DNA from: a bacterium
GTDB lineage: Bacteria > Bacillota_I > Bacilli_A > RFN20 > CAG-826
Direction of reading: 5' to 3'
Length of the DNA stretch: 44,187 bases
NCBI GenBank assembly: GCA_029098125.1
Contig: JAQXNS010000135.1
Coordinates: 1 to 44,187 of the forward strand
A program made the translations under genes and the position numbers. The notes under the pieces are model-generated. The model had not been told where the DNA came from. It saw nothing but the letters and a program-made list of their open reading frames with translations, and made no database searches. Positions 6,834 through 16,863 of the stretch are shown here, piece after piece. Every line of letters begins with the position of its first letter. Position 1 is the stretch's first letter.

Positions 6834-9248
6834 TTATTTTTTAAATTCGATTTTGTTTAAATGCCAAATGTCTTTATTGTATTGCTCAATTGTTCTATCG
6901 CTTGAGAAATATCCACTCTTTGCGATATTGACTAAGCAACTCTTTGTCCAAGCATCTCTGTTTTTATAATGTTCTTCAATCTTTTTGGATTCTTTAACAT
7001 AAGCATCAAAATCAAGTAAGATGTAGTATTCATCATTGTGATTCATGATTTCATCAAAGATTGCTCTAAATCTATCGTTGATTCCTTCGCACCATGGACC
7101 ATTGAATAATGAATCTAAAATTCTTCTAATTCTTGGGTTTTGGTTGTATAAATCCCAAGGATTGTAGACACCAGTATTTTTAATTGATTCAATATCTTTG
7201 ACTTTTAATCCAAATATGAAGCTATGATCATCTCCAACTCTTTCATGAATTTCAACGTTTGCACCATCTAATGTTCCAAGAGTTAAAGCACCATTCATCA
7301 TAAATTTCATATTTGATGTACCGCTTGCTTCTTTTCCAGCTGTAGAAATTTGTTCACTAATATCTGATGCAGGAATGATCAATTCAGCTAATGAAACACC
7401 ATAGTTTTCCATAAATACAATTTTCATATATTTATTTACTTCTGGATCGTTGTTAACAACATTTGCAACTGCATTGATTAAATTAATAATTTCTTTTGCA
7501 AAATAATAACTTGGTGCTGCTTTTGCTCCAAAAATAAATGTATGTGGAACCATTGTGAAATCTGGATTGTTTTTGATCTCAAAATAGTAATGAATGATTC
7601 TAAATACATTCAATAATTGACGTTTATAAGCGTGTAACCTCTTGATTTGTGTATCAATAATTGAGTGTGTATCAATTTCAATTCCGTAATTCTTTGCAAT
7701 GAAATCATGTAATCTAATTTTATTATTATGTTTAACTTTTCTTAATGCATTAAGTGTTTTATCATCGTCAACATAAGCTAATAATTTTTCTAAATCATCA
7801 GGGTTTCTAATCCAAGAATCACCGATTTTTGAAGTAATTAAATCTGATAATTCAGTATTTGAGTACATGAGCCATCTTCTATGAGTGACACCATTTGTTT
7901 TATTGTTAAATTTGTTAGGGAAATATTTATAGAAGTCTTTGAAAGTTTCTCTTTTTAAGATGTCTGTATGTAAAGCAGCGACGCCATTTACGCTAAAACA
8001 TGTGAAAATAGCTAAATTTGTCATTCTAATCATGCCATCTTTGATGATTTGCATATTATACATTTCACTTTCAGAGACATTATTTTGGTGCATCCAAATC
8101 AAACTTCTTCTGTTAATTTCTTCAATAATCATGAAACATCTAGGAATTAAATTTTGGATATATTGAATTGGCCATTTTTCTAATGCTTCAGGCATAATTG
8201 TGTGGTTTGTATATGCAATACATTTTGTTGCTTGTTCCCAAGCTTCATCCCAGCCAAATCCATGTTCATCCATTAAAATTCTCATTAATTCAGGAATTGC
8301 AAGAATTGGATGTGTATCGTTTAATTGGAAAACATAATGTTCATGGAATTTGTGTAAATCTCCACCAGTTCTTAAATATCCTCTAATAGCGCTTTGTAAA
8401 CCAGCACTAACGAAGAAATATTGTTGTCTTAAACGTAAGATTTTACCATGTTCAGTTGTATCATCTGGGTATAAACCATGGCAAAGTTCGTTAATTTGGT
8501 CTAAATAATCATTAAATGAGATGTTTGTTGGTAAATTTTCTTGGCTTGGTTGAGCTTTCCAAAGTCTTAAATTATTTGCAACGCCATTTTTATATCCAAC
8601 AATTGGGACATCGTATGGGCAAGCAGTAATTTTTGTTGCATTAACAGTTCTAATTGCGTATTCACCATTTGGTTTTAAGAAAGTTTCAGCATTTCCATAA
8701 AAACTAACTTCGACTGAATGTTTTGGTTTTCTAACTTCCCAAACATAACCGTTTTGTAACCATTGATCTGGAAGTTCGATTTGTTTTTCATTAACAATTT
8801 TTTGTTTGAAAAATCCATATTCATATCTGATACAGTTTCCATGACCTGGATATCCAAGTGAGGCAATAGAATCTAAAAAGCATGCAGCAAGACGTCCAAG
8901 ACCACCATTACCAAGTCCAGCGTCGGCTTCCATATCTTCTAATTCTCCAATATCGATGCCAAGTTCACTTAAACCATTTTTGCATAAATCATAAATTCCT
9001 AAATTCATCATATTATTTGTTAATAAACGACCAATTAAGAATTCCATTGAAAAGTAAATTAATTGTTTTTCATTATTTTCTAGAACGTATTCTCTTGATT
9101 GACGCCAATTATAATTAGCGTAATCTCTGACAAGTTCGCCTAAAATATCATATTTTTCATAAATATGAGCATCTTTTGGATCACGTCCATATTTTTCAAC
9201 CATACGTTCTGTATATTGTTGAACAAATTCTTTCTTATTCTTAAACAT
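6834..9248 (-). CDS. glgP: Glycogen/maltodextrin phosphorylase
   Basis: This 804-residue, full-length GT35 phosphorylase uses phosphate to remove the non-reducing terminal glucose of alpha-1,4-glucans as glucose-1-phosphate. The N-terminal block IYFSMEFLIGRLL and EADAGLGNGGLGRLAACFLDS (the latter near residue 90) are hallmarks. The pyridoxal phosphate lysine lies in EASGTSNMKFMMNGALTLGT near residue 640, followed by LDGANVEI. AAAGGA is found about ten bases before the ATG. The gene follows glgB with a 20-base gap and ends in a strong terminator, so both form a two-gene unit. With the starch operon at 28.6-41.2 kb it would process imported maltodextrins or stored glucan. Residues deciding between glycogen and maltodextrin preference cannot be judged here. 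Confidence 0.96.
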   Translation of the reverse strand: MFKNKKEFVQQYTERMVEKYGRDPKDAHIYEKYDILGELVRDYANYNWRQSREYVLENNEKQLIYFSMEFLIGRLLTNNMMNLGIYDLCKNGLSELGIDIGELEDMEADAGLGNGGLGRLAACFLDSIASLGYPGHGNCIRYEYGFFKQKIVNEKQIELPDQWLQNGYVWEVRKPKHSVEVSFYGNAETFLKPNGEYAIRTVNATKITACPYDVPIVGYKNGVANNLRLWKAQPSQENLPTNISFNDYLDQINELCHGLYPDDTTEHGKILRLRQQYFFVSAGLQSAIRGYLRTGGDLHKFHEHYVFQLNDTHPILAIPELMRILMDEHGFGWDEAWEQATKCIAYTNHTIMPEALEKWPIQYIQNLIPRCFMIIEEINRRSLIWMHQNNVSESEMYNMQIIKDGMIRMTNLAIFTCFSVNGVAALHTDILKRETFKDFYKYFPNKFNNKTNGVTHRRWLMYSNTELSDLITSKIGDSWIRNPDDLEKLLAYVDDDKTLNALRKVKHNNKIRLHDFIAKNYGIEIDTHSIIDTQIKRLHAYKRQLLNVFRIIHYYFEIKNNPDFTMVPHTFIFGAKAAPSYYFAKEIINLINAVANVVNNDPEVNKYMKIVFMENYGVSLAELIIPASDISEQISTAGKEASGTSNMKFMMNGALTLGTLDGANVEIHERVGDDHSFIFGLKVKDIESIKNTGVYNPWDLYNQNPRIRRILDSLFNGPWCEGINDRFRAIFDEIMNHNDEYYILLDFDAYVKESKKIEEHYKNRDAWTKSCLVNIAKSGYFSSDRTIEQYNKDIWHLNKIEFKK

Positions 9249-9268
9249 TTTAACGAGTTCCTTTCTAA

Positions 9269-11176
9269 TTATTTATTTGGATGTGAATATTTAAATATGC
9301 AAGCTGCAAATGGAGCAAGTTTAATAGTGATTTTATGTGGCTTATTTTCTGGTCCATAGTAATATGACATTACTTCTACACCATTATATGCATTTGATCC
9401 GCCATAAACATCTTTGTCACTATTAAAAATTTCTTTATAAGTGCCTTCTCTTGTTACACCAATATCATAATTTTCATAATAATTTGGTGTCATGTTATAA
9501 ACAAATACTAAATGAGAATCTCCAACTCTTCTTTCAAAAGCAAAAACTGAATCATTTTTGTTATCAACCATTAACCAATTGAAGTGGGCTGGATTGTGTT
9601 CTTCAAAATGCATTGCAGCTTCTGCTTTATAAATTAAATTTAAATCTCTAATCATTCTTGAGACAGAATCATGTTTTGGATAACGTTTTAATTCCCATGG
9701 AAGTGATTTTGTTTCATTCCATTCATCCCAACTTGCAAGTTCGTTACCCATAAAGTTAAGTTTTTTACCTGGGTGACCATATTGATATGCATATAAATTT
9801 CTAACTAAAGCAAATTTATTGCCATAATCACCCCACATTTTATTAATAATTGTGCCTTTCCCATGAACAACTTCATCATGTGATAATGGGAGCATAAAAT
9901 TTTCACTAAAGAAATATGCCATTGAGAATGTAAGCTTATTGTGATCATATTTCTTATAAATTGGATCAAGACCATAATATTTTAATGTATCATTCATCCA
10001 ACCTAAGTCCCATTTATAGTCAAATCCTAATCCACCATACTCTAATGGACGAGTTACACCAGTAAAATCAGTTGAATCTTCAGCAATCATCATTAAAGAA
10101 TCATGTGCATAATGTAGTTTTCCATTTAAACGACGAATGAATTCTGTTGCGCCATAATTTTCGCCATTATTTTTATTTCCATCCCAGAAAACAATATTAC
10201 TAACAGCATCGACTCTAATTCCATCAACATGGAAATATGTTGCAAAAAAGTTCATTGCACTCATTAAAAAGCTTCTAACTGGATCTTTTCCAAGATCAAA
10301 TTGATAGCTTCCCCAAGGTGAGAATTTATGTGAATCGCCATATTCATACATTGGTGAACCATCAAAATCACCAAGAGCCCATGGATCTGTTGCAAAATGA
10401 ACAGGAGCAAAATCTAAAATTACACCAATTCCAGCTTGATGTAATCTATCAATTAATGACATCAATTGCATTGGATTTCCATAACGTGAATCAACTGAGA
10501 AAAATCCAGTTGCTTGATAGCCCCAACTTCCATCAAATGGATATTGACAAAGTGGCATAAACTCAACATGAGTATAGCCAAGTTCTTTAACATAAGGAAT
10601 TAAATAATCAGCAATTTCTTCATAAGATAAATTACGATTATCAACTTTTCCTTTCCAACTACCAAGATGCATTTCATAAATGCTCATTGGTTGGTCAAAA
10701 TTTCTTGTTCTTGTCTTTAAAAATGGTGCATCATGCCATTGAAAACCTTCATAATTAAATAATCTTGAACATGTTCCAGGTCTATATTCACTTAAAAATG
10801 CAAATGGATCAGCTTTATCAACATATTCACCACGAGCATTTCTAAAATGAAACTTATAAACTGAATAATTGTGTAAATTAGGAATAAAAGTTTCAAAAAC
10901 CCCAGCATCATCGATTTTTTCCATCTTATTTGCTGTTGGATTCCGATTATTAAAATCTCCAATTACACTTACATCGCTTGCTAAAGGTGCATAAAGTCTA
11001 AAAATAACACCTTCTATTGTTTTATGTGAAGCAACTTCTTTAAATCTAGTTGGATCTTTTTTTAAAGGAACCTTAACATATTCTTTTCTTTGAATTTTTG
11101 TAAAGTGTGCACCAAAATATCTAAAACCATCAATGCATTGACCATTCAAATATTCATTAAGCAAACCAAAAGCCAT
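9269..11176 (-). CDS. glgB: 1,4-alpha-glucan branching enzyme (GH13)
   Basis: This 635-residue enzyme creates alpha-1,6 branches in alpha-glucan. The N-terminal part (about residues 40-130) is a CBM48-like beta domain with GVIFRLYAPLASDVSVIGDF. The GH13 barrel follows, with YTHVEFMPL, the nucleophile Asp in GIRVDAV (residue ~325), the acid/base Glu in MIAEDST (~378) and the third Asp in LSHDEVVHGKG (~447). The N-terminus is short compared with E. coli GlgB (728 residues), as is common for the eukaryote-like/Firmicutes group. GGAGG precedes the ATG. A TATAAT (11208-11203, minus strand) lies 27 bases before the start, so a promoter is likely there. No glycogen synthase or ADP-glucose pyrophosphorylase gene is in the window. 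Confidence 0.95.
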   Translation of the reverse strand: MAFGLLNEYLNGQCIDGFRYFGAHFTKIQRKEYVKVPLKKDPTRFKEVASHKTIEGVIFRLYAPLASDVSVIGDFNNRNPTANKMEKIDDAGVFETFIPNLHNYSVYKFHFRNARGEYVDKADPFAFLSEYRPGTCSRLFNYEGFQWHDAPFLKTRTRNFDQPMSIYEMHLGSWKGKVDNRNLSYEEIADYLIPYVKELGYTHVEFMPLCQYPFDGSWGYQATGFFSVDSRYGNPMQLMSLIDRLHQAGIGVILDFAPVHFATDPWALGDFDGSPMYEYGDSHKFSPWGSYQFDLGKDPVRSFLMSAMNFFATYFHVDGIRVDAVSNIVFWDGNKNNGENYGATEFIRRLNGKLHYAHDSLMMIAEDSTDFTGVTRPLEYGGLGFDYKWDLGWMNDTLKYYGLDPIYKKYDHNKLTFSMAYFFSENFMLPLSHDEVVHGKGTIINKMWGDYGNKFALVRNLYAYQYGHPGKKLNFMGNELASWDEWNETKSLPWELKRYPKHDSVSRMIRDLNLIYKAEAAMHFEEHNPAHFNWLMVDNKNDSVFAFERRVGDSHLVFVYNMTPNYYENYDIGVTREGTYKEIFNSDKDVYGGSNAYNGVEVMSYYYGPENKPHKITIKLAPFAACIFKYSHPNK

Positions 11177-11552
11177 ATGTAACCTCCGAATATATTAAAT
11201 ATATTATAAGAAAATTTTTGCAATATTAAAAATGAATTTTAAAAATCGAATTAAAAATATTTCATTTTCTGAAAATTTTACATTTTTATTTTCATAAAGT
11301 ATATTTTTTATGGAAATTAATGTATTAAAAGTCACGAATTAAATCGAAAAATTTCAATTTTAAATTGCTAATGAAAAAATGAAAAAATATTATGAAAAAG
11401 TTTTTTAAATAATATAAATTTTTACAGTGTCAAAATATATTTTTCATTGTTTTACGCCCTAAGCATAAATTTTTTGCATTAAGCAATATATTACTTATAT
11501 TTTACAAATATAAAGTTTATAATATTAAGGCTTTAGACAAAGGAGAAGATGA
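11177..11552. promoter_or_regulatory. Divergent promoter region between glgB and ackA
   Basis: These 376 very AT-rich bases contain no gene. For glgB, TATAAT lies at 11208-11203 on the minus strand, with a weak TTTTAA as -35 box 17 bases upstream. For ackA, TATAAT lies at 11518-11523 on the plus strand inside TTTATAATATTAAG. The same 14 bases occur upstream of pfkA. No operator palindrome or structured leader is evident. Confidence 0.5.
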
Positions 11553-12749
11553 ATGAAAAAAGTTATGGCTGTTAACTGTGGTTCAAGCAGTGTTAAATTT
11601 AAATTATATGAAATGCCTGAAGAAACAGTTATTTGTTCAGGAATTGTTGAACGTATCGGACACGACGATGCTATTTTTACTATCAAATACGAAGACAAAA
11701 AAGATACTGTAATTATCCCAGTAAAAGATCATGCTGTTGCAGTTGAAAATGTTTTAAATGCTTTAATCGAAAAATCAATCATTAAATCATTAGATGATAT
11801 CAAGGCTGTTGGACATAGAGTTGTCCAAGGTGGTGCTTATTTTGATAAAAGTGAACCATGGAATGATGATACTTACTCAAAAGTAGAAAGTTTGATTCCA
11901 CTCGCTCCACTTCACAATAAGGCTCACTTAGTTGGATATAATGCATTCAAAAAAGTATTGCCTAACGTACCACAAATTGCTGTTTTTGATACAGCTTTCC
12001 ATCAATCAATGGATGCAGAAGATTATACATTCCCAATTCCATATGAATATACAGAAAAATATCAAATTAGAAGATATGGCGCACACGGAACAAGTCACAA
12101 ATATTTAAGTCAAGAAGGTAGAAAATACTTAGAAAATCCAGAAAATGACAGAATGATTATTTGCCATTTAGGTAGCGGCGCATCAATTACTGCAACTAGA
12201 CATGGAAAATGTGTTGCAACTTCAATGGGTTTAACACCACTTGGTGGAATTATGATGAATACAAGAACTGGAGATATGGATCCAAGCGTTTTCTATCAAA
12301 TTCAAGCAATGACTGGAAAAGGTTATGAAGAAATTTTCCAAGAAATGAATAAAAAAAGTGGTTTACTTGGCGTCAGCGGTATCTCAAATGATTCACGTGA
12401 TGTTGAAAATGCTGCAAAAAATGGTGATCCACGTGCAATTCTTGCTATAAAACTTTGGGCAAGAAGAATCGCTGATTACATTGGACAATATTATGTTCGT
12501 TTAGGCGGCTGTGATCTTATTATCTTCTCAGCAGGTATTGGAGAAAATTCAAGTGAATTTAGAGAAGCTGCAATTAAAAATATCGAAGAAGCTCTTAACG
12601 TCAGACTTGATGAAGAAGCTAACAAAAATACAAACAGAGGCAAAGAAGGAATTATTTCTTTACCATCATCAAAAATTAAAATCGTTGTCATTCCAACAGA
12701 TGAGGAAGTTATGATTGCTCGTGACGCCTATGATATTTGCTTAAAATAG
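11553..12749 (+). CDS. ackA: Acetate kinase
   Basis: This enzyme converts acetyl phosphate and ADP to acetate and ATP. The 398 residues are the usual length. Visible signatures are the N-terminal MAVNCGSSSVKFKLYEM, HRVVQGG near residue 90, FDTAFHQSM (with the catalytic Asp near 150), RRYGAHGTSHKY near 180, CHLGSGASITA near 206 and GGIMMNTRTGDMDPS near 233. An AAAGGAG lies before the ATG. The next gene, an nrnA-like gene, follows after nine bases with no terminator, so ackA may lead the replication/repair gene run downstream. The gene is transcribed from the TTTATAATATTAAG promoter region. Phosphotransacetylase, its usual partner, is not in the window. Confidence 0.97.
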   Translation: MKKVMAVNCGSSSVKFKLYEMPEETVICSGIVERIGHDDAIFTIKYEDKKDTVIIPVKDHAVAVENVLNALIEKSIIKSLDDIKAVGHRVVQGGAYFDKSEPWNDDTYSKVESLIPLAPLHNKAHLVGYNAFKKVLPNVPQIAVFDTAFHQSMDAEDYTFPIPYEYTEKYQIRRYGAHGTSHKYLSQEGRKYLENPENDRMIICHLGSGASITATRHGKCVATSMGLTPLGGIMMNTRTGDMDPSVFYQIQAMTGKGYEEIFQEMNKKSGLLGVSGISNDSRDVENAAKNGDPRAILAIKLWARRIADYIGQYYVRLGGCDLIIFSAGIGENSSEFREAAIKNIEEALNVRLDEEANKNTNRGKEGIISLPSSKIKIVVIPTDEEVMIARDAYDICLK

Positions 12750-12758
12750 GTTTTCAAA

Positions 12759-13769
12759 ATGTTTAATAAAGATAACGAAGTTAAAAAAATAGGTAAAAAT
12801 TTTAAAAAAGAATACGCTTTAGTCTTAAAAAAGATTAAAGAATATGATGAAATTGCAATTTTTAGACATATTCGCCCAGATTTTGATGCTTTAGGTACAC
12901 AATTTGGTTTAGCAACATGGATTAAAGACAATTTCCCAAACAAAACTGTTAAAGTTTTTGGAGATAATCACGTCACTTTTACTCCAAATGGACTTTTTAA
13001 AGAAACAGATAAAGAAAATGATGATTGGTTTTCAAGTCATAAATTTTTAGCAATCATTGTTGATGTTGGTGATCAAAAAAGAATCGCTGATCCACGTTTT
13101 TTGAAAGCAGATTATAAAATTAAAATCGATCATCACCCAGTTACAGATAAAATTTTTGATGTTGATATCACAAACACAAAAATGGCAGCTGCAAGTGAAC
13201 TTGTGTTAAATATGCTTTTAAATTTTAAAGGCAATTATATTTTGTCAAAAGAAGCTGCAAAGAATTTTTATATCGCACTTGTTGGAGATAGTGGCAGATT
13301 TATGTATAATTCCACCACTGCTCACACTTTTGAGGTTAGTAAAATCTTATTAAATTCAGGAATTAACATTGTCAATATTTATAATTTAATGTATCAAAAA
13401 GATGTTGATGATTTAGAAGTTACTAAATTTATTTTAAATTCATATAAAGTTTCTCCACATGGCGTTGCTTATTATGTTTTAAATGCCGAAGATTTAGTTA
13501 GATTAAAAATCACAACTGAAAGAGGCAAAGAAAACGTTAATTTGTTCTCAAATATTAAAGGAATTAATGTTTGGTGTTCAATAACAGAAGATACAACCGA
13601 GCCATGTTATAGAATTTCAATTCGTTCAAGATACTACACAATCAACGGTGTTGCTCAAGAATTTAAAGGTGGAGGCCATGCTCAAGCAGCAGGTGCTCAA
13701 ATAAAAGACTTAACTGAACTTGATTCTTTTATTTCACGTCTTGATGAACTTGTCGTAACAGGTAAATAA
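12759..13769 (+). CDS. nrnA: DHH-family nanoRNase / pAp phosphatase (NrnA-like)
   Basis: This 336-residue phosphoesterase has the DHH domain motif HIRPDFDALGTQFGLA near residue 36, IVDVGDQ near 91, and the diagnostic DHHPVTDK near residue 121. A DHHA1 domain follows, ending in GGGHAQAAGAQIK (residues ~302-315), which binds substrate. The family degrades oligoribonucleotides of 2-5 bases and dephosphorylates 3'-phosphoadenosine-5'-phosphate; relatives act on cyclic dinucleotides, but they usually carry extra N-terminal domains that are absent here. The ribosome binding site is weak. The stop is one base before dnaE, matching the nrnA-dnaE order in Bacillus, which supports the name. Confidence 0.85.
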   Translation: MFNKDNEVKKIGKNFKKEYALVLKKIKEYDEIAIFRHIRPDFDALGTQFGLATWIKDNFPNKTVKVFGDNHVTFTPNGLFKETDKENDDWFSSHKFLAIIVDVGDQKRIADPRFLKADYKIKIDHHPVTDKIFDVDITNTKMAAASELVLNMLLNFKGNYILSKEAAKNFYIALVGDSGRFMYNSTTAHTFEVSKILLNSGINIVNIYNLMYQKDVDDLEVTKFILNSYKVSPHGVAYYVLNAEDLVRLKITTERGKENVNLFSNIKGINVWCSITEDTTEPCYRISIRSRYYTINGVAQEFKGGGHAQAAGAQIKDLTELDSFISRLDELVVTGK

Positions 13770-13770
13770 G

Positions 13771-16700
13771 ATGAATTTTGTCCCGCTTCATATCCGAACT
13801 GGATATAGCTTTTTAAAAAGCTCGATTAGAATAGAAAAATTATTCGAAAAAGCCAAAAATTTAGGATATGAAGCGCTTGGACTTTGCGATTTAAGTAATT
13901 TTTACGCTTTACCAAAATTTGATAAATGCGCAAAAAGTTATAAATTTGGTTCGATTTATGGAACAGAAATAAAAATTGAATCAAATATTCTTTCTTTTTA
14001 TGCTCTAAATGAAGAAGGATATCGAAACATCAATAAAATTATTTCTTTATCATCTAAAAAATCTTTAGATTATAAAGAAATAACTTTTGAAGATATCAAA
14101 GAATATAACTCTGGAATTGCTTTAGTTATCTCAACTGATAATGAAATTTTTAATGCAGTTAATGAAAAATTAAAAGAATACATAAAAAATCTTAAAAATC
14201 TCTATCCTATTATATATATAGGAATAGAAATTTATGATTTTAAAGATAAAGCACACATTGATTTAATTAGAGATTTTGCTTTAAGCAACAACATCAACAC
14301 TTTTGCTTTTCCAAAAATTTATTATCTAAATAAAGAAGAAGCAATTTCTCTCGATATTTTAAAAGCAATTGAAGAAAATACCCAACTTTTTGATAATTTA
14401 AAACCAACTTTTACTGAATATTATTTAAAAAGTGAAGAAGAATATAGTACTTATTACACAAAAGAAGAGCTTTCGAATACGAAAAAATTCTTACTTTCAT
14501 CAGACTTTGTTTTTAATAAGCCTCGTGGTGAATTAATTCATTATTTAAGTGGTAATGAAAAAGAAACAAGTGATTATTTTATTAAATTAATTAACGAAGG
14601 CGCAAAAAAGAGAAATATCGACGTAACAAATCCAATTTATAAGAATAGATTAAATAAAGAATACGTCACAATTAAAAAATTAGGTTATATAAATTATTTT
14701 TTAGTCGTTCAAGATTATGTAAATTTTGCTAAATCCAACTCAATTCCAGTTGGTCCTGGCAGAGGTTCCGCTGCTGGAAGTTTAATTTCTTATTGTCTTG
14801 GAATTACAGATGTTAATCCAATAAAATATAATCTTTTATTTGAAAGATTTTTGAATATCAAAAGAAATTCAATGCCTGATATTGATATTGATATATCAGA
14901 TGTTCGTAGAGATGAAGTTATTGCATATCTAGCAAATAAATATGGGTCAACTCGAGTAGCTCGAGTTGCAGCATTTCAAACAATTGCTGCAAAACAAGCT
15001 TTAAGAGACACAGCAAGAGTTTTAAACACTCCTTCAACTATTATTAACGATTTAAGCAAAGCTATTCCTAATAATTTTAAAGATGAAAGTTCTAAAAATT
15101 TCTCTTTAGATTACGCTTATCAAAATATTCCGGCTTTTAAAGGTTTAGTAGATAGCGATGAACAATATAAAAATATTTTTAAGATAGCGCATTATATTGA
15201 AGGTTTACCTCGTCAAAGAGGACTTCACGCTGCAGGCATTGTTTTAAACGAAGAGAATTTACTTGGCTCTATACCTTGTGATTACATAACAGAAAATGAA
15301 CTTGTCACACAATTTGAGAAGGATTATTTAGAATCTCAAGGCTTTTTAAAGATGGATATTTTAGGTCTTTCAAACTTAACAATTATTGATAGATGTTTGA
15401 AAAATATTGAAAAAACCCTGCAGAAGTCCATTAAAATGGAAGAAATCCCATTTGAAGACCCTGATATTTTTAAGCTAATTAACAACTTTACAACCATGGG
15501 AATTTTCCAATTAGATACTAGCGCTTCATTAAATGCACTTTTAAATATTCGACCAAAAAATTTCTTAGAAGTCGTTGCAACTATCTCTTTAGATCGTCCT
15601 GGTCCAATGCAATTTATTCCAACTTATTCAAGACGTAAAGAAGGTAAAGAAAGAATTTCATATCTATCACCAGTTCTAAAACCAATCCTTGAAGAAACAT
15701 ATGGAATCATTGTTTACCAAGAACAAATCATGCAAATCGCTCAAATCTATAGTGGCTTCACTTTTGCTGATGCTGATATTTTTAGAAAGGCAATTTCAAA
15801 AAAAGATAGAAATGAAATTTTAAAAATGAAAGCTAGTTTCATAAATGGCGCCATTAAAAAAGGACATAAAGAGCAAGAAGCAGATATTCTTTTTGAACAA
15901 ATTTTAAAATTTGCTAATTATGGTTTTAATAAATCCCATGCAGTTAGCTATGCAATGATTGCTTGCAAAGAAGCATATTTAAAATGTAAATATCCACTTC
16001 AATTTTATTCTTCGATTTTAGATCAACAATATGGTTCAAATGATGTTAAATTCTCAAAATATCTAGCTGAGATTAAAAAAATGGGAATAAAAGTTCATTT
16101 GCCTGATATAAATCACTCAACTTTAAGATTTATTTCATATGATAATGGATTATTGATGCCACTTCTTGGTATATCAAACATGCAAACAAAAACCATCTAT
16201 AACATCATTGAGGATAGAGAAAATCATGGAGAATATACTTCTTTTGTTGATTTTGTTGTAAGAATGCTCAGAACTAAAGACAAAATTAGTGAATCTCAAT
16301 TATCTAAACTTATTGATGCAGGTGCTTTTGATAGTTTATATCCAAATAGAAAATCACTCAAAATGTCAATTCCAAACGCTATTCAATATGCGCAAAACAC
16401 ATTATTTGAAGAAGGCAAATTATTAAATGATTTTGGAATCAAATTTGAAATGTTTGAAGCATACGATGATCCAATTGATCGAATTAATAACGAAGTTGAA
16501 GCACTTGGTGTAATGATTAGTGATTCGCCATTAAATCACATCGATAAAAATATCTTAAATGCTCATAAAATCACACAAATTGACAATCTAAAAATGAACA
16601 TAGAAAGCGAAATTATAGCAATTGTTCGTTCAATTAAATCAATAGTTGTTAAAAATGGCAAAGATAAAGGTAAACCAATGGCATTTTTAACAGTATTTGA

Positions 16701-16860
16701 TGAAAGTGATGAACTTGATGTTACTATTTTTAGTAGTTTATGGGCAGATTATGTAACCGAAATCAAAGAAAATTCAATCTTATTAATTAAAGGCAAGGCT
16801 GAAATTAGAAATTCAAAACCAAGTATGATTGCACGTGAAATTAAAGTTATTGAGGGCTAA
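13771..16860 (+). CDS. dnaE: DNA polymerase III alpha subunit, DnaE type
   Basis: This 1029-residue replicative polymerase subunit has an N-terminal PHP domain (residues 1-~200), a palm with GPGRGSAAGS (residue ~330) and the metal-binding PDIDIDISD (~369-377), a fingers region with DTARVLN, and GLPRQRGLHAAGIVL. A helix-hairpin-helix region (~840-870) and a C-terminal OB fold (~935-1010) follow. The PHP metal ligands are degraded: the usual HxH is LHIR and the TDHG motif is CDLSN, so proofreading-type activity is unlikely. The length fits the short Firmicutes DnaE that works beside PolC. Bases 15402-15439, residues ~545-557 (NIEKTLQKSIKME), are a copy of the dispersed CTGCAG-core repeat and use codons rare in the neighbouring sequence (CTG, CAG, TCC). 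Confidence 0.96.
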   Translation: MNFVPLHIRTGYSFLKSSIRIEKLFEKAKNLGYEALGLCDLSNFYALPKFDKCAKSYKFGSIYGTEIKIESNILSFYALNEEGYRNINKIISLSSKKSLDYKEITFEDIKEYNSGIALVISTDNEIFNAVNEKLKEYIKNLKNLYPIIYIGIEIYDFKDKAHIDLIRDFALSNNINTFAFPKIYYLNKEEAISLDILKAIEENTQLFDNLKPTFTEYYLKSEEEYSTYYTKEELSNTKKFLLSSDFVFNKPRGELIHYLSGNEKETSDYFIKLINEGAKKRNIDVTNPIYKNRLNKEYVTIKKLGYINYFLVVQDYVNFAKSNSIPVGPGRGSAAGSLISYCLGITDVNPIKYNLLFERFLNIKRNSMPDIDIDISDVRRDEVIAYLANKYGSTRVARVAAFQTIAAKQALRDTARVLNTPSTIINDLSKAIPNNFKDESSKNFSLDYAYQNIPAFKGLVDSDEQYKNIFKIAHYIEGLPRQRGLHAAGIVLNEENLLGSIPCDYITENELVTQFEKDYLESQGFLKMDILGLSNLTIIDRCLKNIEKTLQKSIKMEEIPFEDPDIFKLINNFTTMGIFQLDTSASLNALLNIRPKNFLEVVATISLDRPGPMQFIPTYSRRKEGKERISYLSPVLKPILEETYGIIVYQEQIMQIAQIYSGFTFADADIFRKAISKKDRNEILKMKASFINGAIKKGHKEQEADILFEQILKFANYGFNKSHAVSYAMIACKEAYLKCKYPLQFYSSILDQQYGSNDVKFSKYLAEIKKMGIKVHLPDINHSTLRFISYDNGLLMPLLGISNMQTKTIYNIIEDRENHGEYTSFVDFVVRMLRTKDKISESQLSKLIDAGAFDSLYPNRKSLKMSIPNAIQYAQNTLFEEGKLLNDFGIKFEMFEAYDDPIDRINNEVEALGVMISDSPLNHIDKNILNAHKITQIDNLKMNIESEIIAIVRSIKSIVVKNGKDKGKPMAFLTVFDESDELDVTIFSSLWADYVTEIKENSILLIKGKAEIRNSKPSMIAREIKVIEG
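15402..15439 (+). repeat. Dispersed CTGCAG-core repeat, copy inside dnaE
   Basis: It contains AAAAAACCCTGCAGAAGTCC. Over 37 bases it matches the copy in the ABC ATPase-permease gene (43607-43643) at 32 positions, in the same reading phase, encoding IEKTLQKSIK against IQKTLQNSTK. Confidence 0.7.
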
Positions 16861-16863
16861 AAA

